Source: Cunninghamia lanceolata (taxonomy: Eukaryota > Streptophyta > Pinopsida > Cupressales > Cupressaceae). From it: a stretch of DNA of 64,000 bases. The notes beneath the pieces are model-generated. The model did no database searches and was not told where the DNA came from. It worked only from the letters and a program-made list of their open reading frames with translations. Both the position numbers and the translations under genes were made by a program. Each line of letters starts with the position of its first letter. Positions within the stretch are counted from its first letter, which is position 1. Location: NCBI GenBank assembly GCA_027924645.1, contig BSBN01000354.1, forward strand, positions 10,496,001 to 10,560,000. Direction: 5' to 3'. Shown piece by piece: positions 14,401 through 26,658 of the stretch.

Positions 14401-17400
14401 ATCTTCAGACCTGCCACATCATCTGTTGAGTCAGATGATGTCATATGCCACGTGTCAACATCTGGACCTGCCACTCCAACATCTGCCACTATATCTACCA
14501 TGTTAGCATGATGATGTCATCATTGTACTATCTACTATCTAGTCAGCATGGTCAACCCTCAACTTTGACCAGCCATATCTTGCTCGTATGAGCTCTGATC
14601 AAGGCAAAACGAGCGGCATCGAAATCGTGGTGACGAGCTCTTGGACTTGGCATAATTTTTTCTTGGATTTGAGACAATAAATTTTTAACCTTTTTGAATG
14701 CATGATTCATCTGTTTGACCAAACCTTTGACTACACATAACTTGTGCATACGAACTCATTTTGAGCCCATTGAAGTTGTGTTAGAATTGTGCAATCGACC
14801 TCTTTCCAATGACGATGATTCTATCAGGTTCTAAGACTACAAAATTTTTAGGTCTCTAGATCCATTTAGATCATTCCTTCCCACTAGGGGTTCAAACCAC
14901 CCAACCCCCTTTTATAGGGATTCGTTTCTATTATCATTCTTTGAATAGATAGGAAGCCCATATATGTAGCAAAGAAAGTCACTTGGTATATTGGTGGAGA
15001 GTGAAAATAGCAAGGTTCGATCCCACAAACCAACCTTTTAACAATCAAAGTGCCACATGTGCCACATGGCACCCAATCATTAGTCCACATGACATTACCT
15101 CATTCGTCCGTCAATGACACGTGTCACACTGGATTGGTCAACATCTTTAGATGTGCCACGTCATCTACTGACTCAGATACCGCCATCTGCCACATTTCAA
15201 CCTCTCGACCTACCACGTCAACAACTACCACTATGTCTGCTATTTTAGCATGCTGATGTTATCATTATACTATCAATCATTTTTGTTTGGATTTGAGACA
15301 ATCAATTTTTCACCTTTTTGAACGCCTGATTCACCTATTTGACCGAACCTTTGACAACAAATAACTTCTACATACGAATTCCTTTTGAGCCCATTCAAGT
15401 TGCGTCAGGATCCTGTTAGCGACCTCTTTCCAATGATACTGATTCCATCAATTTCTGAGACTGCAAAATTATTAGTTCTCCTATATCCATCTGGATCATT
15501 ATTCTCCACTAGGGGTTCAAACCACCTGACCCCCTTTATAGGGATTCATTTCTATTATCATTCTTTAAATAGAAAGGAGGCCCATATATGTAGCAAAGAA
15601 AGTTGCTTGGTATATTGGTGGAGAGTGAAAATAGTAAGCAGGAGGTTCAGGGGTTTGACCCCCCACAAACCAATCTTTTAACAATCAAACCGCCATATGT
15701 GCCACGTGGCACCCAATATTGGGCCACATAGCATTACCTCATTCTTCCCTCAGTGACACGTGTCACGCTGGATTGGTCCACATCTTCAAACCTGCCACGT
15801 CACCTGCTAACGCAGATGCCGCCATCTACCACGTGTCAAACTCTGGGTCTCCCACGTCAACAACTGGCACTGTGTCTGCCATGTCAGCATGCTGACATCA
15901 TCATTGTACTATCTAGTCAGCATGGTCAACCCTCAACTTTGACTAGCCATATCTTGCTCGTATGAGCTTTGATTGAGGTGAAATGAGTAGCGTCGAAATC
16001 ATGACGACGAGCTCTTCGACTTGGTATCATTTTTGCTTAGATTTCAGAGAATCAAATTTTCACCTTTTTGAACACCTGATTCGCCTCTTTGACTGCAGTA
16101 ACCTCTGCATACGAACTCCTTTTGAGCCTGTTCAAGTTGCTTTAGGATTGTGTCAACAACCTCTTTCCAATGATGCTGATTCGTCATGTTCTTAGATTGC
16201 AAAATTGTTTGGTCTTCTGGATCCACCTGGGTCATTCCTCCCCACTTGTGGTTCAAACCACCTGACCTCCTTTTTATAGAGATTCATTTCTATTATCATT
16301 CTTTAAATAGAAAGGAGGTCAGTATATGTAGCAAAGAAAGCTGCTTGGTATATTGGTGGATAGTGAAAATAGCAAGTAGGAGGTCAGGGGGTCGACCCCC
16401 ACAAACCAATATTTTAACAACCAAACTGCCACATGTGCCACGTGGCACCCAATCATTTGGCCATGTGGCATTACCTTATTCATCCGTCAGTGACACGTGT
16501 CATGCTAGATTGGTCCACATCATTAGACCTGCCACGTCATCTACCATGTGTAAACCTCTGGACCTGCCACATCAACAACTGCCACTGTGTCTACCATGTC
16601 AGGATGTTGACGTCATCATTGTATTGTCTAGTCAGCATGGTCAACCCTCAACATTGACAGACCATATCTTGCTCGTACAAGATCCGATCGAGGCAAAAAA
16701 AGCAGCATTAGAATCATGGTGACGAGCTCTTCAACTTGGCATCATTTTTGCTTGGATTTGAGAGAATCATTTTTTCACCTTTTTGAATGCCTGATTCACC
16801 TATTTGACCAAATGTTTGACTGCACATAACTTCTGCATACGAACTCCTTTTGAGCCCGTTCAATTTGCGTGAGGATCGTGCCAGCAACCTCTTTCCAATG
16901 ATGCTAATTTTGTCAGGTTTCGAGACTGTAAAATTTTTAGGTCTTCTAGATCTATTTAGATCATTCCTTCCCAATGGGTGTTCAAACCACCCGACCCCCT
17001 TTTATAGGGATTCATTTCTATTATCATTCTTTAAATAGAAAGGAAGCCCGTATATGTAGCAAAGTAAGTTGCTTGGTATATTGGTGGAGAGTGAAAATAG
17101 AAAGGTTTGACCCCACAAACCAACCTTTTAACAATCAAACCGCCACATGTGCCATGTGGCACCAATCATTAGGCCACATGGCATTACCTCATTCATCCAT
17201 CAGTGACACATGTCACACTAGATTGGTCCACATCTTCAGACCTACCACATCATCTGCTGATTCAGATGACGCCATGTGCCACGTGTCAACCTCTAGACCT
17301 ACCACGTCAACAACTGCCACTGTGTCTGCCATGTCAATATGTTGATGTCATCATTGTATTATCTAGTCGACATGGTCAACCCTCAACTTTGACCGGCCTT

Positions 17401-18543
17401 TTTTGCTTGTATGAGCTCTGATCGAGGTGAAACAAGTGGCATCAAAATTGTGGCGACGAGCTCTTCGACTTGGCATCATTTTCTCTTGGATTTGAGACAA
17501 TCGATTTTGCACCTTTTTGAACGCTTGATTCGCCTGTTTGACCGAACCTTTAACTGCACATAACTTCTGCATCCGAACTCCTTTTGAACCCATTCAAGTT
17601 ACGTCAGGATCGTGCCAGTGACCCCTTTCCAATGACACTGATTCCGTCAGGTTCTGAGACTACAAAATTTTTAGGTCTTCTAGATCCATTTAGATCATTT
17701 CTTGCCACTAGGGGTTCAAACCACCCGACCCCCTTTTATAGGGATTCGTTTCTATTATCATTCTTTAAATAGAAAGGAATCCCATATATGTAGCAAAGAA
17801 AGCCACTTGGTATATTGGTGGAGAGTGAAAATAGCAAGGTTTGACCCCACAAACCATGCTTTTAACAATCAAACCACCACATGTACCACGTTGCACCTAA
17901 TCATTAAGCCACATGGCATTACTTCATTCGTCCGTCAGTGACATGTGTCACACTAGATTGGTCCACATCTTCAGACCTGCCACGTCATTTGTTAACTCAG
18001 ATGATGCCATCTACCACATGTCAACCTCTGGACCTACCACCTCAACAACTGCCACTATGTCTACCATGTCAGCATGCTGACGTCATCATTGTACTGTCTA
18101 GTCAACATGGTCAACCCTCAACTTTGACCAGCCATATCTTGCTCATATGAGCTCCGATTGAGGTGAAATGAGTGGCGTCAAAATCATGGTGACGAGCTCT
18201 TCAACTTGGTATCATTTTTGCTTAGATTTGAGACAATCAATTTTTCACCTTTTTGAATCCCTGATTCACCTGTTTGACCAAACCTTTAACTGCACATAAC
18301 TTCTACATACGAACTCCTGTTGAGCCTGTTCAAGTTGTGTTGGGATCATGTCAGAAACCTCTTTCCAATGATGCTGATTTTGTTATGTTCTCAGACTGCA
18401 AATTTTTTTGGTCTTCTGGATCCACCTGAATCATTCCTCCCCACTTGGGGTTCAAACCACACAATCCCCTTTTATAGGGATTTGTTTCTATTATCATTCT
18501 TTTAATAGAAAGGAGGCCCGTATATGTAGCAAAGAAAGCTGCT

Positions 18544-18613
18544 TGGTATATTGGTGGAGAGTGAAAATAGGAAGCAGGAGGTGAGGGGTTCGACCCCCAC
18601 AAACCAATCTTTT
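18544..18613 (+). promoter_or_regulatory. tRNA-like Pol III module in another monomer
   Basis: The A box TGGTATATTGG lies at 18544-18554, the B box GGTTCGACCCC at 18587-18597 and TTTT at 18610-18613. The 43-bp A-to-B spacing is identical to that in the copy at 11344, about 7 kb away. Both boxes and the terminator-like tract are intact. Confidence 0.6.
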
Positions 18614-20749
18614 AACAATTAAATGGCCACATAGCACCTAATCATTGGGTCGTGTTGCATTACCTCATTCATCCGTCAGTGACACGTGTCACACTGGATT
18701 GGTCTATATCATCAGATTTGCCAGGTCATCTGCTGACTTAGATGTCGTCATCTGCCATGTGTCAACCTTTAGACCTGCCACGTCAACAACTGCCACTGTG
18801 TCTGCCATGTCAGCATGCTGACATGATCATTGTATTGTCTAGTTAACATGGTCAACCCTCAACTTTGACCGATGATATCTTGCTCGTACGATCTCTGATC
18901 AAGGTGAAATGAGTGGCGTCAAAATCATGGCGACAAGCTCTTCGACTTGGCATCATTTTTGCTTAGATTTGAGACAATCAATTTTCACCTTTTCGAATGC
19001 CTAATTCACCTATTGGACCGAACCTTTAACTACACATAACTTATGCATACGAACTCCTTTTGAGCCCATTCAAGTTGCATTAGGATCGTGTCAAAGACCT
19101 CTTTCCAATGATGTTGATTCCATTAGTTTCTAAGACTGCAATATTTTTAGGTCTTCTGGATCCACCTAGATCATTGCTCCCCACTGGGGGTTTAAACCAC
19201 CCAACCCCCTTTTGCAGGAATTTGTTTCTATTATCATTCTTTAAATAGAAAGAAGGCCCATATATGTAGCAATGAAAGCCGCTTGGTATATTGGTGGAGA
19301 GTGAAAATAGGAAGTAGGAGGTTAGGGGTTTGACCCCCACAAACCAAACTTTTAACAAGCAAATCGTTACATGTACCACATGGAACTCAATCATTGGGCC
19401 ACGTGGCATTTGCTCATTCATCCGTCAGTGACACGTGTCATGCTAGATTGATCCACATCTTCAGACCTGCCACGTCATTTGTTGAGTCAGATGTCGCCAT
19501 CTACCACGTGTCAACATCTGGACTTGCCACACCAACAACTGCCACTGTGTCTGCCATATCTGCATGATGACATCATCATTGTACTGTCTAGTCAGCATGG
19601 TCAACCCTCAACTTTGCCCAGCCATATCTTACTTGTACGAGCTCCGATCAAGGTGAAACGAGCGGCATCAGAATCCTAGCGACGAGCTCTTCAACTTGGC
19701 ATCATTTTTCCTTAGATTTGAGACTATAAATTTTTCACCTTTTTGAATGCATGATTCACCTATTTGACCGAACCTTTGAATGCACATAGCTTCTGCATAC
19801 AAACTCCTTTTGAGCCTGTTCAAGTTGCGTCAGGATCATTCCAACGACCTCTTTCCAATGACGCTGATTCCGTTAGGTTCTTAGACTACAAATGTTTTAG
19901 GTTTTCTGGATCCATTTAGATCATTCCTTCCCACTGGGGGTTCAAACCACCTGACCCCCTTTTATAGGGATTCATTTCTATTATCATTCTTTAAATAAAA
20001 GGAAGCCTGTATATGTATCAAAGAAATCCGCTTGGTATATTGGTGGAGAGTGAAAATAGCAAGGTTCGACCCCACAAACCAACCTTTTAACAATCAAACC
20101 CCACATGTGCCATGTGGCACCCAATCATTAGGCCACATGGCATTACCTCATTCATCTTTTAGTGACACGTGTCACGCTGGATTGGTCCACATCTTGAAAC
20201 CTGCCACGTCATCTCCTGACTCAGATGCCATGATCTACCGCATGTCAACCTCTGGACCTACCACATCAACAACTGCCACTGTGTCTGCCATGTCAGCATG
20301 CTAATGTCATCATTGTATTGTCTAGTCAACATGGTCAACCCTCAACTTTGACTAGCCATATCTTGCTCGTACGAGCTTTGATCGAGGTGAAACGAGTGGC
20401 GTCAAAATCGTGGTGACGAACTCTTTGACTTGGAATCATTTTTGCTTAGATTTGAGACAATCAATTTTTTGCCTTTTTGAACACCTGTTTGACCGAAGCT
20501 TTGACCGCACATAACTTGTGCATACGAACTCCATTCAAGTTACGTCTAGATTGTGTTAGCGACCTTTTCTAATGATATTGATTCTGTCAGGTTTTGAGAC
20601 TGCAATTTTTTTAGTTCTTCTGTATCCATCTGGATCATTATTCTCTACTTGGGGTTCAAACCACCTGACCCCCTTTTATAGGGATTCATTTCTATTATCA
20701 TTCTTTAAATAGAAGGAAGGTCCATATATGTAGCAAAGAAAGTCGCTTG

Positions 20750-20754
20750 GTATA
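20750..20754. repeat. Target-site duplication GTATA, left of copia
   Basis: GTATA precedes the TGTTGA terminus of the left LTR and recurs at 58524-58528 beside the right LTR. It falls within the A-box-like segment of a satellite monomer. On the right, three extra bases (ATA, 58521-58523) separate the LTR end from the duplication. Confidence 0.75.
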
Positions 20755-22145
20755 TGTTGATTTAAGGACAGACAACTAAGGGGGGGTGAATCAATTGTCT
20801 CCAAAATCAGTTCTTAGATACTTAAAACTTTCTTATATTCCAACGGTATGTCAAGGATTTAATCATGGAAGCATAATACAATAAATCAAAAGAAGAAACA
20901 TGCATAACACAGATAATAACAAGATTTTAATGTGGAAAACCTGATTAAAAGAAAAACCACGGGATGACTAACCCAAGATTGTATTCTCTATTAAAAGAAT
21001 ATGAAGAATAAAATGACACTTGCCAATTAGGGCTCACTGCTTGAGCACACTGCTCACAAAAGGCCCACTGCCTATAGGAGACACAATGTCTATAGAAGAA
21101 TATAAGTATTACATAATTGAACTGGAGATTAGCATCTTTACTATGCCTAAATTAGTTCCATTTAAGCCTAACACCTCTGCTCTACTTTTCGCTCCTCTTC
21201 ACTACCACCTTCTCATCATGATCACAAATACATTTGAATAACTTTGCAACTCTTATTTATACATGACATCGACTTTGGAATGATCATCAAAGTCAACACA
21301 ACATATACTTATTTTATTACAGAGCAATTACAAAAATACAACTTGACCCAAAAAAAACTTCATGCGCATCACTACACTATCGACCACACATAGCTAGGAC
21401 TTCAATCTTCTTTGAGGAACACGTCATGCTTCATAAAACATCTTCAAGATCATCCGCAACATGCGCAAGTCATCTAGTCGGCTAGGACTAGGAAGGACAC
21501 CATCACCTTAAGATGAATCTTCAATTACAAGCTCAATCTTCAATGCAGACTGCCAACACGAATTGGACATAATCTAGAGACCCCCACAAGCTTGCTTGAA
21601 TCATCAAGAACATCCGCACCACTTCTGCTTGCTATAATCATTCACATCTTCATCCAGAACCTCAAGAACATAGTCGATCATCACTGTCACATTAGAAGGA
21701 TTGCTTGTGGACCTCCAAACCATGAACCAATTGAGTTGTCAATTCACATTGGCCTCCCAAACATGCCTCTAGATCCGCAAAAACATGATATTGTATTTCT
21801 AGATCTCACTGTACCTATTTGTGTCACTCTATCACTTCTGAATAATTGCCAAAACTAGTTTTACTCATATGGTCATAACTTTTCCAAATCTTCATGCGAA
21901 CCTCTGAAATCTTGATTGGAGCACCTTCAGACACATATTTACAAACCCTTTGATGTGCATACTCTGATCTTCAAATGGTTGTATCTTGGCTTCATATAAC
22001 TTCACTGTTTTCATTGTTCTTCTCTTATTTTTGATGGGGCTAATTTTCTCAATCTCCTCAGCACATGACTCATCTAATTCTTTGACATCAATACAACAGA
22101 AGTATGTTGACATCAATGATAACACTAGTTAGGGCTATACTTGCA
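20755..22145 (-). repeat. Copia 3' LTR (left in window)
   Basis: It starts TGTTGATTTAAGG and ends CTTGCA on the plus strand, giving the TG...CA ends of an LTR. It aligns along its whole length with 57130-58520. A run of seven G at 20782-20788 is shared in kind by the other copy, and a second shared landmark is the duplicated phrase around 21590-21720. Small open frames within it also occur in the other LTR and show no domain. Confidence 0.93.
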
Positions 22146-22412
22146 GCAATCTCCCCCTTTGTCATTGATGGAAACATATGATGTGAAAAACTGTTTTAAC
22201 CATCAAGACAAGAACTTCTCCTCACTGATTGACATAGCTCCCCCTATCACCAACAATCATTCACATGTCATCTCTTTCTTTACAACTCCCCTTTTGATCA
22301 ACAACCACCTTTTATTTTTCACATGTCTTCAATCCCCCTTTGACATCAATGGCAAAGGGCACATACTTGCAACCACTTCTCACTCTTCAGAGTTATACTG
22401 ACTCTCCCCCTG
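22146..22412 (-). other. Copia 3' non-coding region with multiple polypurine tracts
   Basis: The minus strand next to the LTR reads CAAAGGGGGAGATTGC (22146-22161), the expected PPT position. Four more purine runs follow within 260 bp: near 22237-22245, 22285-22294, 22332-22341 and 22402-22411. Several are preceded by the same GATGACA/GATGTCAAAG-like phrase. Repeated PPT-like tracts before the 3' LTR are a described feature of Sireviruses. The remaining sequence to 22519 is the non-coding tail after RNase H. Confidence 0.7.
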
Positions 22413-22519
22413 AGTAGCAGTCTCCTAACATCAATCTGGATCATAAGATATGACTGTGAGATCCACCAGACTGATGCACATCAATGCACCTTAATTCAGA
22501 ACCGGACGGGTGATAACCC

Positions 22520-23273
22520 CTAACCCCTGAGATACTCAAAAGAGTCCTTAGGTAGAGGTTTAGTAAAAATGTCTGTAATCTGATCCTTTGAGGGTACAAA
22601 CTCCAATCTGACTTCATTCTTGTTTACCCGCTCTCTCAAAAAGTGAAACTTGATGGATATATGTTTTGTCTTTGAATGCAAGACCATATTTTTTGATATG
22701 TTTATTGCACTTGAATTGTCACAAAAGATTGTGATAGGTTCTTCATACTCCACTCTGATGTCTTAGCATTTGCTTCATCCATAATACTTGAGTGCAACTG
22801 CTTGCTGCTGCAATATATTGTGCTTCTATAGTGGATAGAGATATTGCCTCTTGTTTCTTGCTTAGCCAAGAAACCAATCTTTTTCCCAAAAAGAATGTAC
22901 CACCACTGGTACTCTTCCAGTCATCCACATCACCTGCCCAATCAACATCAATATAAGCATGAAGAGAGAAATCATGATCCTTAGGATACCCTAATCCATG
23001 CTCAACTATTCCCTTCAAGTATCTAAAAATTCTATTGATTGCTATGACATGAGATTCTCTAGGGTCAGCTTGAAATCTGGTAACTAGACCAACAACATTC
23101 ATAATGTCAGGTCTAGTTTGAGTAAGGTAGTGCAATCCTCCAATCATTAATCTATACTTTTTCTGATCAGCCTTAGGAGATTCATCATCTTTACTTAGCT
23201 TACATCCTGTTGCCATGGGGGTATTCATTGGCTTTGAATCTTCCATCCTAAATTTCTTCAACAATTCTTTCAC
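22520..23273 (-). pseudogene. Copia RNase H domain and end of polyprotein
   Basis: Two overlapping minus-strand frames (22743-23273 and 22520-22753) cover the RT thumb and RNase H. The first holds LTQTRPDI, then the copia-type GTSGGTFFLGKRLVSW-like block (here KSTSGGTFFLG) and SKKQEAISLSTIEAQY. The second holds FCDNSSAINISKN, HSKTKHISIKFHF and the C-terminal TDIFTKPLP. A frameshift near 22750 separates them. Active RNase H would degrade the RNA strand of the RNA:DNA hybrid during reverse transcription. The first catalytic Asp lies in AYIDVDWAGD and DNSSA is retained, so the domain is broken mainly by the frameshift. Confidence 0.9.
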
Positions 23274-23282
23274 ATATTTGGT

Positions 23283-23895
23283 CTAAGATATGAAAATTCC
23301 TTTCTTTGTTTGAGTGATTTGCAGACCTAAGAAGAAATTCATTTTCCCAAACATAGACATCTCAAATTCATTTTTCATTTGATTTGCAAAAGTCTTACAC
23401 ATACTATCTTTTCCTCCAAAAATGATATCATCAACAAATACTTCAACAATCAAGATATTTGCATGATCAATCTTGAAATACATATTACTGTCAGTAGTAT
23501 ATTTATTGAAACCAATTTTTAGAAGATGTTTGTCCAATCTTTCATACCAGGCTCTTGGGGCTTGTTTGAGTCCATACAATGCCTTCTTCAACTTGCAGGC
23601 CATGTCTCCATGATCAGACAATTGAAATTCATCCGGTTGCTTAATGTATACTTCTTCCAAATCACCATTTAGGGAAGGTAGACTTGACATCCATCTGATA
23701 TACCTTGAAATCTTTGAAGGCAGTAAAAGCAAGAAATAATCTGACTACTTCAATTCTTGCTACTGGGGCAAAAGTCTCTTCAAATTCAACTCCTTCTACT
23801 TGAGAATAACCTTAACAGACCAATCTAGCTTTGTTTCTTATTACCTCACCATCTTCATTTAGTTTATTCCGGAAGACCCACTTAGTCCCAATCAC
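23283..23895 (-). pseudogene. Copia reverse transcriptase, disrupted
   Basis: The minus strand from the solo LTR junction encodes the RT fingers (GTKWVFRNKL), then palm motifs including YGLKQAPRAWYERL and the catalytic box VFVDDIIFGG, then GKMNFFLGLQI. Lesions: a TAA stop in the segment before GYSQVEG (near 23813), a one-base insertion in the block around 23675 that shifts the frame before NGDLEEVYIKQP, and a stop at about 23282 before RNase H. The FVDD active-site aspartates are present. RT would copy element RNA into cDNA. The N-terminal part lies beyond the solo LTR at 25062 and above. Confidence 0.92.
23891..23895. repeat. Target-site duplication ATCAC of the solo LTR
   Basis: ATCAC sits immediately before TGTAGACACCC and recurs at 25062-25066 immediately after the terminal CACA. 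A perfect 5-bp duplication supports insertion followed by LTR-LTR recombination. Confidence 0.9.
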
Positions 23896-25061
23896 TGTAG
23901 ACACCCTAAAATGACCGTGTCGTCAAATCACTTGCATTTCGTTACTTGTCTCATCACTTGCATTGCAAACGTTAATTAAATAATCTAATTATTTAATTAA
24001 TTTTCATCAAATTCTTCTAAATCTCCTAAATTCAACATTAATTAAATAAATCCTCTTTATTTGATTAATTAAATTAAATTCCTCTATATTCTTCCACAAT
24101 TGAATAATGTTAATTATTTAATTAGATCATTATCCTCTTTCCAAAAATCAAATCCACATTAATTAAATATATCCCATTATTTAATTAATTCAACAAATTC
24201 CCTCTTATCCAAAATTAAATAATTCTTAATTATTTAATTAAATCAAAAATCATTCTCCCAAAATCATGCACAACAATTAAATAAATTTATTTATTTAATT
24301 TGCTTTCAAATCTTCTAAATTAAATAATTCTAATTATTTAATTACTTCTTCCAAAAATATCTTCTCAAAATTTAAATAAATCAATTATTTATTTAAATTG
24401 CTTTTTCTTCTAATTTGAGTTATCTCTAAAATAACTCAAGCTTTTTTGCTCATCAATTAAATATTTCTATATTTAATAAAGCAAAATATCTTCTTTTCTC
24501 ATGCAAATCTCTTCTTCTTGTTTTAAATCACTTAACTGATTGCTTTATTCTTTTAATTGATTTATTTCTTCAGTTAACTCATTCTTCTATTCTTGATAAC
24601 TCCCCTCATGCAAAAGAAAGCAGGACACATGTCTTCTTCTCATTCGTTGCACATTCCTCAACTTATCTCCTCCATTGATTCTTCTGAATTATCTGGACCG
24701 TTGATCGATCTTCCTTGAAATCTATATAAACCCCCCTCATCTCCTTCATTTAGTCTCTCTCTTCGATCGTATTCTCAGGCATACTTAACAGCGCTTTGAG
24801 CATACACAATGCGTCGATTGAGCACTATAACGATCTTTTGACATTGATCTCTTGAGCACATACTTGCTTGTTGCAGCCATGGCTTTGCAACTACATTGAG
24901 CAATCCACATATCTCCAAAAGGGAACAATACAGGTTTTGGTAAGAGCTTTCATTCGTCTTTGATTTGTGATTTATGGCTTTTACTTAGATTCGTTTCCTT
25001 TATGTTATTGGGTTCTTTGGTTTTATTTAGTTTAGATTTAATCCATTTTTCCATATACACA
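23896..25061 (+). mobile_element. Solo LTR of the gypsy-1 family
   Basis: This 1166-bp sequence runs from TGTAGACACCCTAAAATGAC to CATATACACA. It matches both LTRs of gypsy-1 (27164-28319 and 55256-56412) in the ATTAATTAAATAA palindrome clusters, the TATA box region and the 3' end, but has no internal sequence. Perfect 5-bp TSDs flank it. It lies in the copia RT between the PRPKEKNVI segment and the GTKWVFRN segment. The likely TATA box is TATATAAA at 24723-24730, followed by a C run. Confidence 0.94.
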
Positions 25062-26230
25062 ATCACATTTTTTTCCTTAGGTCTAGGAACAAGATCCCAA
25101 GTGTGATTATTTTTAATCTGCATCAATTCTTTTTTCATCGCTTTAACCCAACTTTCATCATTGCATGCTTCACTTACTATTTTTGGTTCAACTTTTGAAA
25201 TCAAACAATACTTCACTAAGTCTTGAGCAATATTTCTTCTTGTTTGAACACCTTTGCTTCTATCTCCTATGATCTGGTCTTCATAATGATTCAGTCTTAC
25301 ATACCTAGGAGTTTTGGAAATCTCTTGCACTTCTAATTCTTGGACAGGTTCATTCAAGCCCGTCTCTTCTTCTTGTGTTTCTGGATTCTCCGGATCAGTA
25401 TGAATTTGGAAGGGAGTTTGGACTTGCTCTTCTTGGTCTGAGATATCATTTTGATCATCTGCTTCATACTCATAGTACCTTGAGGGATTTTCCATGGCTT
25501 CATCAACCTTCACATTTGTACTTTCTACAATCTTTCTTAATCTCTTGTTATAACACTGGTAAGCTTTGCTTTGAGTAGAATAACCCAAGAATATTCCTTT
25601 GTCATTCCTAGCATCAAACTTGCCAAGGTCTTCATCTCTTTTGATATAGCATTTGCTACCAAAGACTCTGAAATACTTCATAGTAGGAGTGATTCCAAAC
25701 CAAAGTTCATAAGGAGTCTTACCAGTCTTGCCTCTGATTTGTACTTGATTAAGAGTATAAAAGTAGTGCTTACAACTTCTCTCCAATAGATCTGAGGAAC
25801 ATTTTCTTCCATCATCATGGTCCTAGAAGCTTCCTGTATGGTCTGGTTCTTTCTCTCCACTATTCCATTCTGCTGTGGAGTCCTTGGAGCAGATAACTGT
25901 CTCTTTATCCCATGTTTTTCACAAAATTCTATGAATTCTCCATATGTGAATTCTCCACCTCTATCAAACCTGAGGCATTTTATGTTTATTTCAGTTTCAT
26001 TTTCTACCATAGCCTTGAATACTTTGAATTTCTCAAGTGCTTCATATTCCTCTTTTAATAAAGTTACCCACATCATCTGGGAGTAGTCATCAATCAGCAA
26101 CATGAAATACCTATCTCCTTGTAGGCTCCTGATTCTTGTCAGACCACAAAGATCAGTGTGTACCAAGTCCAACAATCTAGTTGAATATTGTTCCTTACTT
26201 TTGAATGTGACTCTATTATGCTTACCCAAC
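25062..26230 (-). pseudogene. Copia integrase core and linker to RT
   Basis: The minus strand encodes the integrase catalytic domain. Its acidic residues are visible: Asp in LVHTDLCG, Asp in RFDRGGEF and Glu in NGIVERKNQ. Downstream are the copia-typical TPYELWFG block, RVFGSKCYIKRD and KGIFLGYS, then an acidic linker. A frameshift near 25750 separates the core from the C-terminal half, which continues open to the solo LTR and reads about 36 codons into it. The enzyme would insert cDNA into host DNA. Its catalytic triad is intact even though the frame is not. Confidence 0.92.
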
Positions 26231-26360
26231 TAACATTCTTTGCACAAATTGTTAGTAGGTTTCACTAGTCTTGGAAGATCTCTTACAACCTGAGTGTTTC
26301 TTATCTTGATGATATTATCAAAATTTACATGACACATTCTCCTATGCCACAACCAACTCT
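26231..26360 (-). pseudogene. Copia GAG-pre-integrase zinc finger
   Basis: The minus strand reads WHRRMCHVN, then RNTQVVRDLPR, then LCKEC. This gives the H-x-H-x-C-x2-C zinc-binding module found just before copia integrase. A TAG stop directly follows CKEC where the family normally reads through to the LGKH segment. Two short plus-strand frames over this region are antisense shadows. Confidence 0.8.
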
Positions 26361-26658
26361 AATCAATTTGAACAAATAAACAATTTTTACTAGTACCAAC
26401 CAAGTGGAAGATGTTACCTTTTGTCTGTGTACCAGATGCAATCTCAGTTCCAGAGCTTTCAAAGATCTTGCATTTTCTATTTTTGAATCGGAGATCATAG
26501 CCTTTTTCCACCAACTATCCAACACTAAGAAGATTATGCTTCAAACCTTCAACATACAGGACATCACTGGTTTTGTTCGTACCATCAAAGGAAATGGTTC
26601 CTTTGTCTCTAATTCTACCAGTAGAATTGTCTCCAAACTTTACAACTCCACCTTCATA

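Larger units (their letters stand above)
1..20754. repeat. Satellite array, left arm (about 740-bp monomers)
   Basis: Direct tandem repeats of one complex monomer fill this stretch with no other sequence between copies. Using the B-box-like motif GGTTCGACC as landmark, copies lie near 571, 1324, 2067, 2794, 3544, 4294, 4996, 5719, 6464, 7161, 7888, 8589, 9311, 10061, 10809, 11387, 12125, 12873, 13625, 14272, 15014, 15654, 16389, 17104, 17839, 18587, 19328 and 20063. Spacing is mostly 700-760 bp, with short monomers of about 577 and 640 bp from internal deletions. The window begins inside a monomer, so the array extends leftwards. Monomers differ by many substitutions, often at CpG, so this is an old array. 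Short frames of 60-120 codons recur in several copies but have no recognisable domain. The right arm is at 58521-62054; the break is the copia insertion. Confidence 0.95.

Noticed and set aside
1..20754. A CRISPR-like or viral origin for the repeat array
   Set aside because: The unit is about 740 bp without short conserved repeats and unique spacers, and no viral protein motif is present in the monomers.
20755..22145. Small plus-strand frames (21592-21858 and relatives at 57967-58176) as a host gene
   Set aside because: They lie wholly within the paired copia LTRs and are not maintained between the two copies.
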